Part shown: piece after piece, positions 50,790 through 64,000 of the stretch
Layout: every line of letters begins with the position of its first letter
Position numbering within the stretch: the first letter of the stretch is position 1
Assembly (NCBI GenBank): GCA_964019155.1
Contig: OZ025242.1
Span: 85,900,533-85,964,532, forward strand
Length of the DNA: 64,000 nucleotides
Origin: Osedax fenrisi
Lineage: Eukaryota > Annelida > Polychaeta > Sabellida > Siboglinidae
Reading direction: 5' to 3'
Program-made: the position numbers and the translations under genes
The notes under the pieces: model-generated
The model's database searches: none
The model's input: only the letters and a program-made list of their open reading frames with translations
Told to the model about the DNA's origin: nothing

Positions 50790-50971
50790 GAGAAATAAAT
50801 GCGAATAATAACGCAACTCGCTTACTACGAGAAATGCGGGGAATCCGATGCACTTATTTGTATTTCGATATCGCTACTGCGAATAGGACTTTACAAATCT
50901 TACCATGTATTTACATAGGAAGGTAGACACACTAGCATGGTATACGATAATATACTGCTTATCAATCTCCG
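49172..50971. other. Non-coding DNA, unit 2
   Basis: Counterpart of 6534-7885 plus a copy-specific insertion at 50118-50580. It includes (TA)n tracts, three copies of the 12-bp minisatellite at 49816-49851, and no gene. Confidence 0.65.
50118..50580. mobile_element. Unit 2-specific insertion with a 126-bp palindrome
   Basis: About 463 bp between ACACTAG and ACCATATATAAAGC replace 4 bp of unit 1. Inside, 50405-50449 (starting TATAGGGTATAAAATGTATA) is perfectly inverted at 50486-50530, with a further nested inverted repeat in the loop (ACGTATACGT). TATAGGGTAT motifs recur downstream near 50570. It has no coding frame. It is a possible MITE or a palindromic insertion; a deletion in unit 1 is the alternative. 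Confidence 0.7.
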
Positions 50972-52900
<1,929 letters not shown>

Positions 52901-53353
52901 TCGTTCATATTATTGTATTATGTTTATACCACGTGATGTAAACAAATGATTCTATTATTTGAAATCATATTTCTGGTTGTAATATCGAAATACAAATACT
53001 TGTATCGAATTCTCCGTACCCGAATTGATTGTACCGAGTTAACGAATGAGTTAAATTGAGTTTTTATTCGGATTTTATATTTCAATATTGTATATCACAT
53101 ACATATATATATATATGCTCCATCTCTTTGGAATAAACTTCCCAAAAATATTCGTAACGGAGAAATTCTCCTATTTAACTTCATAAGGTATATTCACCCG
53201 CTATACTTTCGTCATTTACTTAGTATTGCATAAATTACGATCAACTACATAACCACACTACGTGATTTATTATAAACATCTATACATTATTTACATATTT
53301 ATTGTTTGATTCGAGTTTTTTTTTACCATCCGTCTTTATTTTGACATTATATA

Positions 53354-53398
<45 letters not shown>

Positions 53399-54141
53399 AT
53401 GTACGAATTTCCTATTATATTCTCATAGAAGTTTATAGGAATTCTTATCATGAACCGTAACACGTATTCTACTATGTTAAATGTGGCATACTATACGTGC
53501 GGGCTATTGTGTGTGTGTGGGTGTGTGTGGGTGTGGGTGTGTATGTGTGTGTGCGTGTGTGCGTTAACTATACATGTAGCTTATATTGATTTACGTAATA
53601 TTAATACATATAATCATATTCAATATTGGTATGATATTTAATAATATAGTTTAAGAAACTTAATATAATTGAATATTATCTTTATATCGGCATTTAGGAG
53701 ATAAACGTGATATATTTGGATTACTATATATATGTGTGTGTGTATAGGTAATAAAATGAAACTCTACTATCACGTGATAAAGCGTGACTGTCATGCGCAT
53801 TAGGTGTATAAGTTATACCTTAGCGTTACGTAATACTATACTACACCTGTTGTACCTTGTACCTCGTTCTACCTGATGTTAGGTGTTAACGTACGTGTGT
53901 ATAAGTACTAGAAGCTTCTATAACCTCGCCAACTTATTTAATTCTATATACATGTACGTATACCGTAGTATGGCTGTAAAGTATCGCTTATTGTAAGCGG
54001 GGCTCGTCGCTACTGTGGATGTTTAGTAGATTAAGTACTAGTACACACCTCTAGTACACACGTCTAGTTATAGCACACTTGCTTGTACACTGTACAATGT
54101 ACAGTGTACATCAGTGCGGTGTGCGGTGTACAGTTGATAGT
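52901..54141. other. Non-coding DNA, unit 2
   Basis: Counterpart of 9801-11115, with shorter (TA)n and (GT)n tracts. No gene seen. Confidence 0.65.
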
Positions 54142-54588
54142 TCAACTCTTTCTAATCATCGTTCTATATCCAACCTTTCTTTCATATCTAAGACAATTGA
54201 AAGAATAATTGCTAAACAACTTAGAACATACATCAATAATAACAACATATTGCATACATTACAAAGTGCTTATACAACGGACAAGAGCACTGAAACTTCA
54301 CTACTCCATACTTTAAACGATATACTACTATTTCCAAAAGATACTCCCACCATACTGATTCTACTCGACTTATCGTCGGCTTTCGATACGTTAGACCATA
54401 ATATTCTTATTCGAAGATTATAGAACATTGGTATTAACGATTCTGTAGTTTAGTTGGTTTATATCCTACCTAATTAACATATCCTTTTCTATATGTATAG
54501 ATAACACCATAACAGAACCCCGCCACACAACTCATGGTGTACCCCAAGGTTCTGTTTTAGGTCCAATTATCTTTAATATATATATTTC

Positions 54589-56583
54589 ATACGAAGAAAC
54601 AGCAAAACTATTAATACAAAAGAAAAGAAAACCTCGCGACAAAATAATCGCCCAAGATAATAAAATACAGATACTCAGAAATTCGGCGCAAACGGCATAC
54701 AACGTATATTCCGCACTGAACACTATCGACTCACATGAAAAATTAACTCAAGCTAAACAATCTCTACAAGATGAATACGATAAAATCGAAGCTGAAATTC
54801 TCGATCGCAACGTCAAACTTGTTGAACAATCAAACGAGCAATGTAAGCACGCAGAAAGCTGGAAGCTGATCAATAAAATAACTGGACGGAAAAATTCAAA
54901 AAGAGGTAAAATCAAAGCTAATAGCAAAGAAGAACGCGTAACTAAATGGTATAAACATTTCAAGCAATTACTGGGAAACAACAATGAAGAATACGAAACA
55001 AGTAACACAGGAATCAAGACCATCAGTGGAAATAATTCTAACATAAAAACTGGACCTTTCACGTCTGAAGAATACAGCAATGTTAAAGAACGACTAACGG
55101 ATGGTAAAGCCGCAGGACCCGACGGAATTGCTCCTAAAATCCTAAAATACTGCAACTTCGACGACATAATCCTTGAATTTTCAAACAAAATGCTGATTCA
55201 TCATGAAATTCCAACTCAATGGCTAAATTGTAACATCGTTCCTTTTCAAAATCAGGTAATCTCGAAGACGTAGGAAACTACAGAGGAATTGCTCTTTCTG
55301 CAATAGCTGCAAAAATGACGAACAAGATGATATTAAATCGAATTCAACCTCATATAGATCCGATACTACGTCCGAATAAGAACGGATTTAGAACTGGAAG
55401 ATCCACGACATCGCATATTTTAGCACTCAGACGTTTAATCGAAGGAGTGAAAAGCCACAATCTCAAGGCTATTATCATTTTCGTTGACTTCAAGAAAGCA
55501 TTCGACAGCATAAACAGAGTTACAATGCTACATATTCTGGAAGCCTATGGTATACCCGAAGTAATAATACAAACGATCGCCCTAACCTATAAAGATACAC
55601 ACGCAAAAGTAATAACACCCGACGGAGAAACTAAAAACTTTGAAATAACTAAAGGTGTCCTACAAGGTGATACTCTGGCACCATTTCTATTTGTGATAAC
55701 ACTGGATTACGCTATGCGACAAGCCATTGGAGGACACGAAGAGGAATTCGGATTCGAAATCACAAAGAAACAAAGTAGACGTCATTCAGCAACAATATTA
55801 ACGGATCTCAGTTACGCAGATGACATAGCTCTAGTATCCCAAGAAGTCGAACAAGCTCAACTCATGCTAACAAATATTGAAATAGAAGTCGCTAAAATCG
55901 GTCTCCATATAAATGCAAAGAAAACTGAAATAATGTCCTTTAACTACAACACACCAGTCAACATTGAACTAGAAAACTGCACTGCAATAATAAACGTCGT
56001 TAACAATTTCAAATACCTGGGTGCGTGGATGTTGAGCTCACAGAAGGACTTCGAAATTCGTAAAGCACTTTCGTGGTCAGCAATCCACAAAATGAAGTCA
56101 ATCTGGAAATCCAAAATGAACATAAATCTGAAAATAAGAAACTTCAAGGCGACAATCGAGCCAATATTACTATATGGAAGCGAGTGCTGGACAATAGATG
56201 ATAGTCTACGTAAGAAAATCGACGGATGCTATACCAGATTGTTAAGATTAGCGACCGATACTTCATGGAAAGAAAAGATAACTAATGTTCAACTCTATAG
56301 AGGACTGCCAAAGATTACTGATGTCATTAAAGAAAGAAAACTGCGACTAGCAGGTCATTGTATAAGACACAATAACGAAATAGCGCATAATCTAATATTA
56401 TGGATGCCAAAGACCGGTAAACGAAACAGAGGACGACAACCCAAAACATTTGTAGATATTCTAAATAACGACTGTGACTGCGAAGATGAAGACGAAATAC
56501 GTTCATTGATGATAGATCATGCTGGATGGAAGAAAATGTTAAGATCTGGTCGAGCGAGAGCTCGACTAAAGTAAGTAAGTAAG
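54589..56583 (+). mobile_element. RTE-like non-LTR retrotransposon insertion (unit 2 only)
   Basis: The 1995-bp insert is flanked by a perfect 12-bp target-site duplication TATATATATTTC (54577-54588 and 56584-56595). The empty site is in unit 1 near 11560. It is 5'-truncated (no endonuclease) and ends in a short (AAGT)n repeat, as is usual for RTE elements. A related, older fragment lies antisense at 2190-3110. Confidence 0.93.
54590..56574 (+). pseudogene. RTE-like reverse transcriptase, one frameshift
   Basis: The first frame runs from 54590 to about 55245 (ITGRKNSKRG, LTDGKAAGPDGIAPKILKYC, EIPTQW). A frameshift near 55247 follows, then the frame continues to TAA at 56572-56574 (SGNLEDVGNYRGIALSAIAA, IFVDFKKAFDSINR, GVLQGDTLAPFLFVI, LSYADDIALVSQ, FKYLGAW, LLYGSECW). 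Catalytic Asp residues of motifs A and C are intact. The C-terminal KLRLAGHCIRH...NRGRQPKTFVDIL block is typical of the RTE/BovB group. An internal ATG lies at 55315. With only one lesion and the N-terminus missing, it is a recent truncated copy. Confidence 0.9.
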
Positions 56584-57563
56584 TATATATATTTCCTCTT
56601 TACTTTACTATCTTGACGAATACCCTGATATACACTTTCACTCATATGCGGATGACATACAGCTATACTGTAATTTACCTGACCCAATCAATAACATAAA
56701 TACTATAAATAAATGCACTAATGACATTAGAAAATGGCTTTCAAATAACTCCTTACTATTGAATAGCCTTAAAACAAAAGCTTTATTAATAAATACATCC
56801 CCAGGACATCATTCCATACCACCTATTATTATCAATAATCACATTATAGAATACTCTAACCAAGCTAAAAACCTCAGCCTCACACTTGACCACAATATGT
56901 CTTATCTACGACATATAACTAATATATCGAAGTCTATTAATTATACCTTACATACGATCCGACTTATTAGACCTTCCATAACTAGGTGAATAACCTACTG
57001 AACTTGCCAAACTACTAGTTACTTCCTTAATACTGCCCCTACTTGACTACTGTAACTCTATTTAAATTCACTCCCAGAACATACTATCAAAATGCTCACT
57101 AAATTACAATATAGAGCCATCAGAACCATTTTTAGGATAACAAAATACTCACGACAACATATCACATCTTATATGAAATCCATTCACTGGCTACCCATCC
57201 CTTACTGCATACAATACACATTACTCCTACTGACCCACCATGCCGCCCATAATAACAAACCTGACTATCTTACTGAACTACTTACGAACTACAAGTCATC
57301 CCGACCACAACTAACAATACATAAATACAAACTAAATATACCAATAACTTTATCACTTAATAAAATACAGGAATCTTCTTTTTCTATAATAGCACCTAAA
57401 CTATGGAACTCCCTACCTCACTCAATAGTTTCTGACCACACCTTTAAAGTCAAATTGAAAATACATCTATTTAATATAGCTTATAATAATGAATATATGA
57501 TACACCGCCGAAAACTCATTACTGATGTTGATCGCAGTATCTAAACAAATTGGTTACAAGGTT

Positions 57564-57821
57564 ACAAGTGTACAGCAGTGTGGTGTACAGTCAGTGCTAG
57601 TAGTAACTCTAGTTGCACTCGCACTAGCTCTCTACGTACTACATAAATAGCACTCGCTCGTTATATATCTAACAAGCTACACTGTAACTCGCACTAGCTC
57701 TCTATAGAGAGTCACTGTATAAATAGCAGTCCCGCGTTATACAACATTTACAGGCATGTTTATTTCAGCACTCGCACCTCGAATAGCACTCGCACATCAC
57801 ACTATACCCAGTACTACGTGC
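57564..57821. other. Short non-coding spacer, unit 2
   Basis: Counterpart of 12531-12787, with the two ACTCGCACTAGCTCTCTA motifs. No gene. Confidence 0.6.
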
Positions 57822-58600
57822 TACCCCACACTACCCCACACTACCCCACACTACCCCACACTGCCCCACACTTCCCCACACTACCCCACACTGCCTACAC
57901 TACCCCACACTACCCCACACTACCCCACACTACCCCACAATACCCCACACTACCCCACACTACTCCCACACTGCCCCACACAACCCCACACTGCCCACAC
58001 TACCCCACACTACCCCACAAAACCCCACACTACCCCACACTGCCCCACACTGCCCCACACTACCCAACACTTCCCCACACTACCCCACACTACCCCACAC
58101 TACCCACACTACCCCACACTACCCCACACTACCCCACACTACCCCACACTACCCCACACTACCCCACACTACCCCACACTACCCCACACTACCCCACACT
58201 ACCCCACACTACCCCACACTACCCCACACTACCCCACACTACCCCACACTACCCCACACTACCCCACACTACCCCACACTACCCCACACTACCCCACACT
58301 ACCCCACACTGCCCCACACTTCCCCACACTACCCCACACTACCCCACACTACCCCACACTACCCCACACTACCCCACAATACCCCACACTACACTACACT
58401 ACTCCCACACTGCCCCACACTACCCCACACTGCCCACACTACCCCACACAACCCCACACTGCCCCACACTAACCCACACTGCCCCACACTAACCCACACT
58501 TCCCCACACTACCCCACACTACCCCACACTACCCCACACTGCCCCACACTACCCCACACTACCCCACACTACCCCACACTACCCCACACTGCCCCACACT
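57822..58600. repeat. 10-bp satellite (CCCCACACTA)n, unit 2 block 1
   Basis: About 78 units, more broken at the left (9-bp and TTCCCCACACT variants) and homogeneous from 58090 to 58310. The variant pattern differs from unit 1, showing independent turnover. It joins element C directly. Confidence 0.96.
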
Positions 58601-60113
58601 ATTATGAGTAAGATTCTCGAAAGAATTGTTTCTAAGCAAATTTTTAATTACCTTTCTGTCAATAATATCCTTGACCCTCATCAGAGTGCTTTCAAGAAAC
58701 ACCATTCAACTGAAACTGCACTAACATCTGTTCTAAATGACTTACTTACTACTCTTGATGATAACCAATGCATACAGATGGTTCTTTTAGACCTGTCATC
58801 TGCTTTCGATACTATTAACCATGATATACTTATAAATAGGCTATATTATTTAGGTATATCTGATGCTCCCCTACTTTGGTTTAAATCTTATCTTTCAAAT
58901 CGTTCCTCCTCTGTACAAATTGGTTAATCGCTATCTTCACCTATACCCGTTACTTGTGGTATACCACAGGGATCGGTGCTTGGTCCTTTACTTTTTACTC
59001 TATATATTCTTCCACTATCTAAACTAATTCAATCCTTTCCTGACATATCTTATCATATTTATGCTGATGATATTCAGCTTTATATAAAATTACCTATTAA
59101 CTCCAGTCCTGACTCTAATGTATCTCTTTCAAATTGCATTAGACATATTAACTTTTGGCTACTATCAAATTTTCTTCTATTAAATGAAACTAAGACTGAA
59201 CTCATAAATATTTCTCATTCTCAATCCACATTTCCTCCTCTGTCTGTAAATAATTCTTTAATTCACCCTAAACCTTTCATTAAAAATCTCGGCTTTATCT
59301 TTGACACTAATCTTAATTATGACAGGCATATATCTAATATATGTAAAATATCTAATTTATATATATATAAAATTCGCTCTATTAGAAAATTTATAACTAA
59401 AAAATCGTGTTCTATTCTAATAAACTCTCTTATTTTTTCTCGTCTCGACTACTGTAACTCTCTTCTCTGCCCTCTTCCTTCTATATCGATATCTAAAATT
59501 GATCGTATTATTCGTGCTTCTACTAGACTTACTTTTAATTTATCTTATTCTGATTATACTACCTCTGTCTCTTCACTTATGTCCTCACTTAAATGGTTAA
59601 CTTTTAAAAATCGTTGCCTATTTAAACTTCTATGCCTCACTCACAAATTATTACTTACGCACCAACCAATTTACCTGTATAACCTATTAGATCCTATTAA
59701 TCCTCTTAACTCACTTAGGTCTACTAGAACCATTCGACTAAAAACGCATCCTTACAAAAAAAAGATATTTGGTGGTAGATCGTTTAAATGCATGTCCCCT
59801 ATTAATTGGAATTCCATTCCAATTAATATAAGGAATATCAATAATCACGCCACCTTTAAAACTCGACTAAAATTATTGTTATTACGTAGGCAGCACTGAA
59901 TGCTATATAAATCTAAATTATGACTATTATTATTTTATTATCGTTCATTATCGTTTCTTGTTCTCGTTTGTTTATTATTATATATATTTATATTTATACT
60001 CATCCATAGCAACTGTTTTGCTGAATATCTGTATATTGTCTATACACTTTTGAGATATGTTTTTATATATTTAAGTGATTAAATAAACCATTACAATTAC
60101 AATTACAATTACA
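58601..60113 (+). mobile_element. CR1/L2-like element C, unit 2 copy
   Basis: It begins at ATTATGAGTAAG directly after satellite; the 260 bp of extra 5' RT sequence in unit 1 is missing. The 3' ATTACA tail is conserved. Flanked by satellite on both sides. Confidence 0.88.
58604..59899 (+). pseudogene. Reverse transcriptase of element C, one nonsense mutation
   Basis: Same protein as in unit 1, with motif A LLDLSSAFDTINHD, GIPQGSVLGPLLF and IYADDIQLY. A G-to-T change makes TAA at 58925-58927 where unit 1 has GAA. After it the frame is open to 59899 with the RLDYCNSLLCPLP region intact, so the frameshift of unit 1 is absent here. Confidence 0.9.
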
Positions 60114-60580
60114 CTACCCCACACTACCCCACACTGTCCCATACTACCCCACACTGCCCCACACTGCCCCACACTGCCCCACACTATCCCACACTACCCC
60201 ACACTACCCCACACTGCCCCATACTACCCCACACTGCCCCACACTGCCCCACACTGCCCCACACTATCCCACACTACCCCACACTACCCCACACTGCCCC
60301 ATACTACCCCACACTGCCCCACACTGCCCCACACTACCCCACACTTCCCCACACTACCCCACACTACCCCACACTGCCCCACACTACCCCACACTACCCC
60401 ACACTACCCCACACTACCCCACACTGCCCCACACTACCCCACACTACCCCACACTACCCCACACTACCCCACACTACCCCACACTGCCCCACACTGCCCC
60501 ACACTACCCCACACTACCCCACACTACCCCACACTACCCCACATTACCCCACACTACCCCACACTGCCCCACACTGCCCA
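60114..60580. repeat. 10-bp satellite (CCCCACACTA)n, unit 2 block 2
   Basis: About 46 units ending about 10 bp before exon K1'. A string with GTCCCATACTA/CTATCCCACACTA variants repeats with a period near 110 bp (60140-60200 and 60250-60310). Unit 1 has 1.9 kb plus element D here. Confidence 0.95.
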
Positions 60581-60590
60581 CCGTACACAG

Positions 60591-60694
60591 TGCGGTAAGG
60601 ACATACACGCCGGCCATGGAGTGTATTCTGATCTTCAACCTGGACTCTGGTACGGAGTGTGTGCACTATTTACTGGTGGACAGGAAGCAGCACG
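60591..60694 (+). CDS. Kelch-domain exon K1, unit 2
   Basis: Counterpart of 22354-22457, with the same acceptor GTACACAG and donor G|GTCAGT. Differences from unit 1: GTG/GTA, GCT/GCC, TGC/TGT and TTT/TTC (all silent), and one codon GTA/ACG (Val to Thr) with all three bases changed. Splice phases are preserved. Confidence 0.65.
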
Positions 60695-61840
60695 GTCAGT
60701 CGCGTCTATAGATGATATAAAGAGAGAGGGAGATAGATAAGGAGAGAGAGAGGGAGATAGATAAGGAGAGAGAGAGAGAGAGAGGGAGATAGATAAGGAT
60801 ATAGAGAGAGGGAGATAGAGAAAGAGGGAGAGAGACACACAGCTAACAGTAATATCAGCATAATATACACACAAAAACAAACTTTATAATAGCAACATAA
60901 TAGCAGCATAATATATGTAATATGGCAGCATAATAGCAGCATAATAGAACAATGTAAACATTTGAGGCTATTATGTTATGCTATTATGTTATGCTATTAT
61001 GCTGATATTACTGTTAGCTGGGGGAGAGAGAGATAGAGAGAGAAGGTAACATATATCTATATTCAGATAATTAGGTACATTATATATCCGCATGCGCAGA
61101 AAGAAGATAAACACGAATATCACGTGTATCGCTGTAGTAGAATCAAGGACATGTCCTTGGTAGAATCACATTAATCATATACCTTTTACATTATTATTTG
61201 TATATAAGTTTAATATACTGTATACAATTGATATGTTGTATAGACACATATAATACAGTATAATAAAATTACTCATACTTTGTCGGTTTTTGGACATTAA
61301 ATATATTCGAATTGAAGATATCAAATTATGTTATCGACATATATAATATAAATCCACAGATATAGAGAGAAATCACCTCATTATTATCGATGAAATTCTG
61401 CTATTTTAATTAACCTAAATTTAATTATCTAAGGATCAACAACAACACCAACACTAACAACTCGCCTCACGCGATTCACATTATCGTATACAGGTTGCAC
61501 GAAATATCACCGAATCGTGCCGAGGATAAAAAGCGTGCGTTTCTCCCGCCTCAGCGGCTACATAGAATATTGCGTCACCCACACCGGTAACTAGCCTTAC
61601 GTCATAGTATTTAAATGTCATGCGTATTCGATGTTATTAAAAGTATTCGCGTGTATCGATGTAATGCTAAATATTTTTCTAAGATTTTCTACGCTTCACA
61701 AAATATTTGATATAACGTTGTCTACAATTAATTGTTTACATTCATATTTAATATACAGAAAATGTAATACGGATATGTATAAATATAAATTACTAAATAT
61801 TTACACTTATTGGCGATCATTGGGTGTAGATTTATTAAAG
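60695..61840. other. Intron K1-K2, unit 2
   Basis: GA-rich repeat (60720-60838), the M2 MITE (60841-61019), then AT-rich DNA. Around 61095-61260 the sequence differs from unit 1 more than elsewhere (GACATGTCC insertion and TA changes). Confidence 0.65.
60841..61019. mobile_element. Small MITE M2, unit 2 copy
   Basis: Same 25-bp perfect TIRs and 179-bp length as 22632-22810, again inside the GA repeat. Confidence 0.8.
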
Positions 61841-62077
61841 TATCGCGCATGCGCGTACGTGATGGCGAACACGGTGGCGCCACCTACCGCAACCACCTCC
61901 ACGAAGGTCACGACCTCTACGTACTCGGCGGCAAGGAGAAAATCACGTCCAACGTAACCGGTAAATGTTGGCGCTATAACCTTCAGACCGGCATGTGGAG
62001 GTCGATACCCGAAATGCAATTCGCCAGGGCTAACTTCCGGAGTCACGCTACCGCTGACGGTAGGGTGTTCGTGTTCG
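61841..62077 (+). CDS. Kelch-domain exon K2, unit 2
   Basis: Identical over its full length to 23631-23867, including both splice sites. It carries DLYVLGGKEKI, CWRYNLQTGMWRSIPEM and RVFVFG. The identity contrasts with K1 and K3, which have changed, and suggests strong constraint, recent gene conversion, or simply low divergence. Confidence 0.88.
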
Positions 62078-62348
62078 GTTAGCATACAGATATATTGATA
62101 CCGCATATATATGTATGTATATATATATTGTTATTGTTATTTGTTTTTATTTGGTGGAGTCCTTTCATCCCATTCAGGAAATTAGATGAAGTTTTCACTT
62201 ATACCCACATGGCTCTAATGTCCTTTCGAAGCTGCTCTCATGTTAAGGCATCCGTGGTTTTAACGAGAGCCGATCATTTATTTATACACAATTATATAAG
62301 ATCACTTCTAAATAATATTTTAAGACCCATTTTATAAAATTAATTAAT

Positions 62349-62421
62349 GGTGCGGACGAGGCTTGAACCCGTGTCCTACTGCTTGTGTGTCTGACGCCTT
62401 AACCACTGAGCCACACAGGCA
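62349..62421 (-). ncRNA. tRNA-related sequence, unit 2
   Basis: Minus-strand A-box-like TGGCTCAGTGGTTAAGGC and B-box-like GGTTCAAGCC, as at 24139-24211. No acceptor stem forms, so it is a pseudogene or SINE head. Confidence 0.65.
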
Positions 62422-62426
62422 GATAT

Positions 62427-62462
<36 letters not shown>

Positions 62463-62475
62463 AGTATATTATATA

Positions 62476-62668
62476 CAGTTAACTCTCGCTATAGTGATAT
62501 ATTTCACAATTCAAGGGAACGAAGAAATGTGTTTTAGATATCGAATTAGTATTACAAATTGTATTTACATATTGGTACAAAATAAACTAGCATTTGAAAA
62601 GTATGAGTTAGCGGAGTTTCTGAGATATAGAGAGTCTGAGATATCGCGACTCTGAATTATCGTGAGTA
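62476..62668. mobile_element. Possible pogo-like MITE remnant, unit 2
   Basis: Counterpart of 24248-24440; left end CAGTTAACTCTCGCTATAGT only. Confidence 0.4.
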
Positions 62669-63404
62669 TATTGTATTTACATATATGTATTAAAAGTGAG
62701 CTAAATTGATCGCAGAGTAGATGTATTTTGTGGCGTGTCCATTATTCGATTCTACTTGGCTCTCTACATCGACAACATAAAAAATGGTCTAAATAATTAC
62801 ATTTCTTAGATACAGATACACGTTTGACACCGTCTAGACATTAACTCACTAGAATGCAAGCGAACACGTATTCGATATATCTATACGTATTATATTATAA
62901 TTTTACCGATTTACAAAATATTTTACAATATTTATTTGTTATTGTTATTTAAATATTTATTCGTTGTTAAGCAAATATTTAATATTTATTAATAAATATT
63001 TGTAGTATATTTAATATAATAGTATATTATATTGTTAAATTCCCATATCTTTATCGTTGTTATCGATATACAATTATTATTAATAAGCAATATAATATGT
63101 AAATTAGCTATACGTATTTCTAAATTAGAAATATATTCAATAAATGACAATGCATGGTTGTCAAATGTCGTACGTTTTAACCCAAGTCACATGTAAGTAT
63201 ATTTTACGTAGATAGATTGAATTTAAGTATGAAATACCTTCGAAATATATAAAATATACACATATTATATATATATATATATTTAAAATATCTGATATTA
63301 TAAATTATAATACATACTACAACCCAATCTGATATATTCTCTCTCGGAGAGGAAGACGAGAGAGCGTGAGAGCGCGAGAGAGTAACGCGCTAATCGCCCA
63401 CCAG

Positions 63405-63636
63405 GTGGCGAGATCGAAAACGGGGAGCTGACGTCATCGGTGGAGTGCTACGAGCCCGAGGACGAAGAATGGTACGAGTGTAGGTCGCTTCCTTCGCTGA
63501 GAACCATGTCCTCGAGCGTGCTCGTCGAGTTCCCCGTACGCGTCGACCACGTGACGGACCACGTGACGGACCACGTGTCACGTGTGTTCGTCGCCGGCGG
63601 CTGCGGTTCGGACCGGAAGTGTACCAATACGTTCTG
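63405..63636 (+). CDS. Kelch-domain exon K3, unit 2
   Basis: Counterpart of 25175-25406 with the same splice sites. It differs by Asp/Glu, Leu/Phe, Glu/Asp and Ser/Thr replacements and no silent change that I can see. The loop here reads as a cleaner DHVT repeat (DHVTDHVTDHV). Its last codon is completed by an exon beyond the window. Confidence 0.9.
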
Positions 63637-64000
63637 GTGAGCCCGGGTAACCGATATTTCGTTGTCAATCACGTGTGTATATACGCCAAACCAACATGTA
63701 TGTATGTATATATATAAATAAATAAATAAATCAGATTTATTATGTCATGTTGTAAAGCATGAAATAATGGAGAAGTTAATAAACAAATGTATTTGTTTTT
63801 TCGAGAACTTCCCAATATATATATATATATATAATGTTTACTTATATACACACTTGTACTATTACGAGGTATTAGTATAAATGTATAACTCTTCTATATA
63901 TATATGAATGAATGAATGAATGAATATTTATTTACTGAATATTTAATTAATATACAGAATATCATTACAAATACTTTGTCATTTAAATGTTAATAATATT
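63637..64000. other. Intron K3-K4, unit 2 (to window end)
   Basis: It contains the R1 repeat (about 63714-63800), a (TA)n tract and (TGAA)n at 63905-63922. The window ends before the K4 equivalent. Confidence 0.7.

Larger units (their letters stand above)
54142..57563 (+). pseudogene. CR1-like element B, unit 2, split by an RTE insertion
   Basis: The left part (54142-54588) carries NHRSISNLSFISKTIER and LLDLSSAFDTLDHN. The right part (56584-57563) carries SYADDIQL near 56643 and the C-terminal domain (frames 56759-56989 and 57092-57544). The frameshifts and stops shared with unit 1 show it was already dead. Here the codon after YADDIQL reads TAC, not the stop of unit 1. Confidence 0.85.
62078..63404. 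other. Intron K2-K3, unit 2
   Basis: Counterpart of 23868-25174, with the tRNA-related sequence and the pogo-like end; the (TA)n at 62428-62460 is longer than in unit 1. No gene. Confidence 0.65.

Noticed and set aside
54532..55188. Minus-strand ORFs opposite the RTE reverse transcriptase
   Set aside because: The plus strand carries the RTE protein; the minus frames show no recognised motif.

Overview
The window is animal (metazoan) nuclear DNA. It is very AT-rich, has spliced kelch-domain exons with long introns, and is crowded with non-LTR retrotransposons (CR1/L2-like and RTE-like), a pogo/Tigger DNA transposon, MITEs, a 10-bp satellite and very large microsatellites. No bacterial-style operon is present. 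The mix suggests an invertebrate; I cannot name the species.

Layout: bases 42331 onward repeat bases 1 onward almost base for base, so the window holds one complete unit (1-42330) and the first part of a second (42331-64000, equivalent to about 1-25770). Each unit runs in this order: AT-rich DNA with a MITE and a hairpin; an antisense RTE fragment; a CR1-like element (A); AT-rich DNA; a foldback element with arms over 400 bp; a second CR1-like RT pseudogene (B); a CCCCACACTA satellite; a third CR1-like RT pseudogene (C); more satellite; then kelch exons. Unit 1 alone carries a full-length CR1-like element (D) inside the satellite. Unit 2 alone carries an RTE element inserted in B with a 12-bp target-site duplication.

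The only host gene I can support is on the + strand. Eight short, relatively GC-rich exons (K1-K8; 22354 to 41989) are read from splice sites and phases. Spliced together they give 386 codons in one frame with about six kelch blades. The outgoing phase of K8 equals the incoming phase of K1, so the module closes on itself and could repeat in frame through the tandem units. K1, K2 and K3 recur in unit 2. No BTB or BACK exon was found. The intron between K7 and K8 is filled by a 10.6-kb (ATTACT)n-like array and a 0.9-kb (ACT)n array.

The most interesting points are: (i) the phase-closed kelch module on a 42-kb duplication, with the caveat that two haplotypes joined in the assembly would look similar; (ii) in two different CR1-like elements (A and D), ORF1 and ORF2 share one frame, separated by a single TGA followed by CT, with no ATG before the endonuclease core, which suggests stop-codon readthrough; (iii) several copy-specific insertions, deletions and disabling mutations that date events after the duplication.
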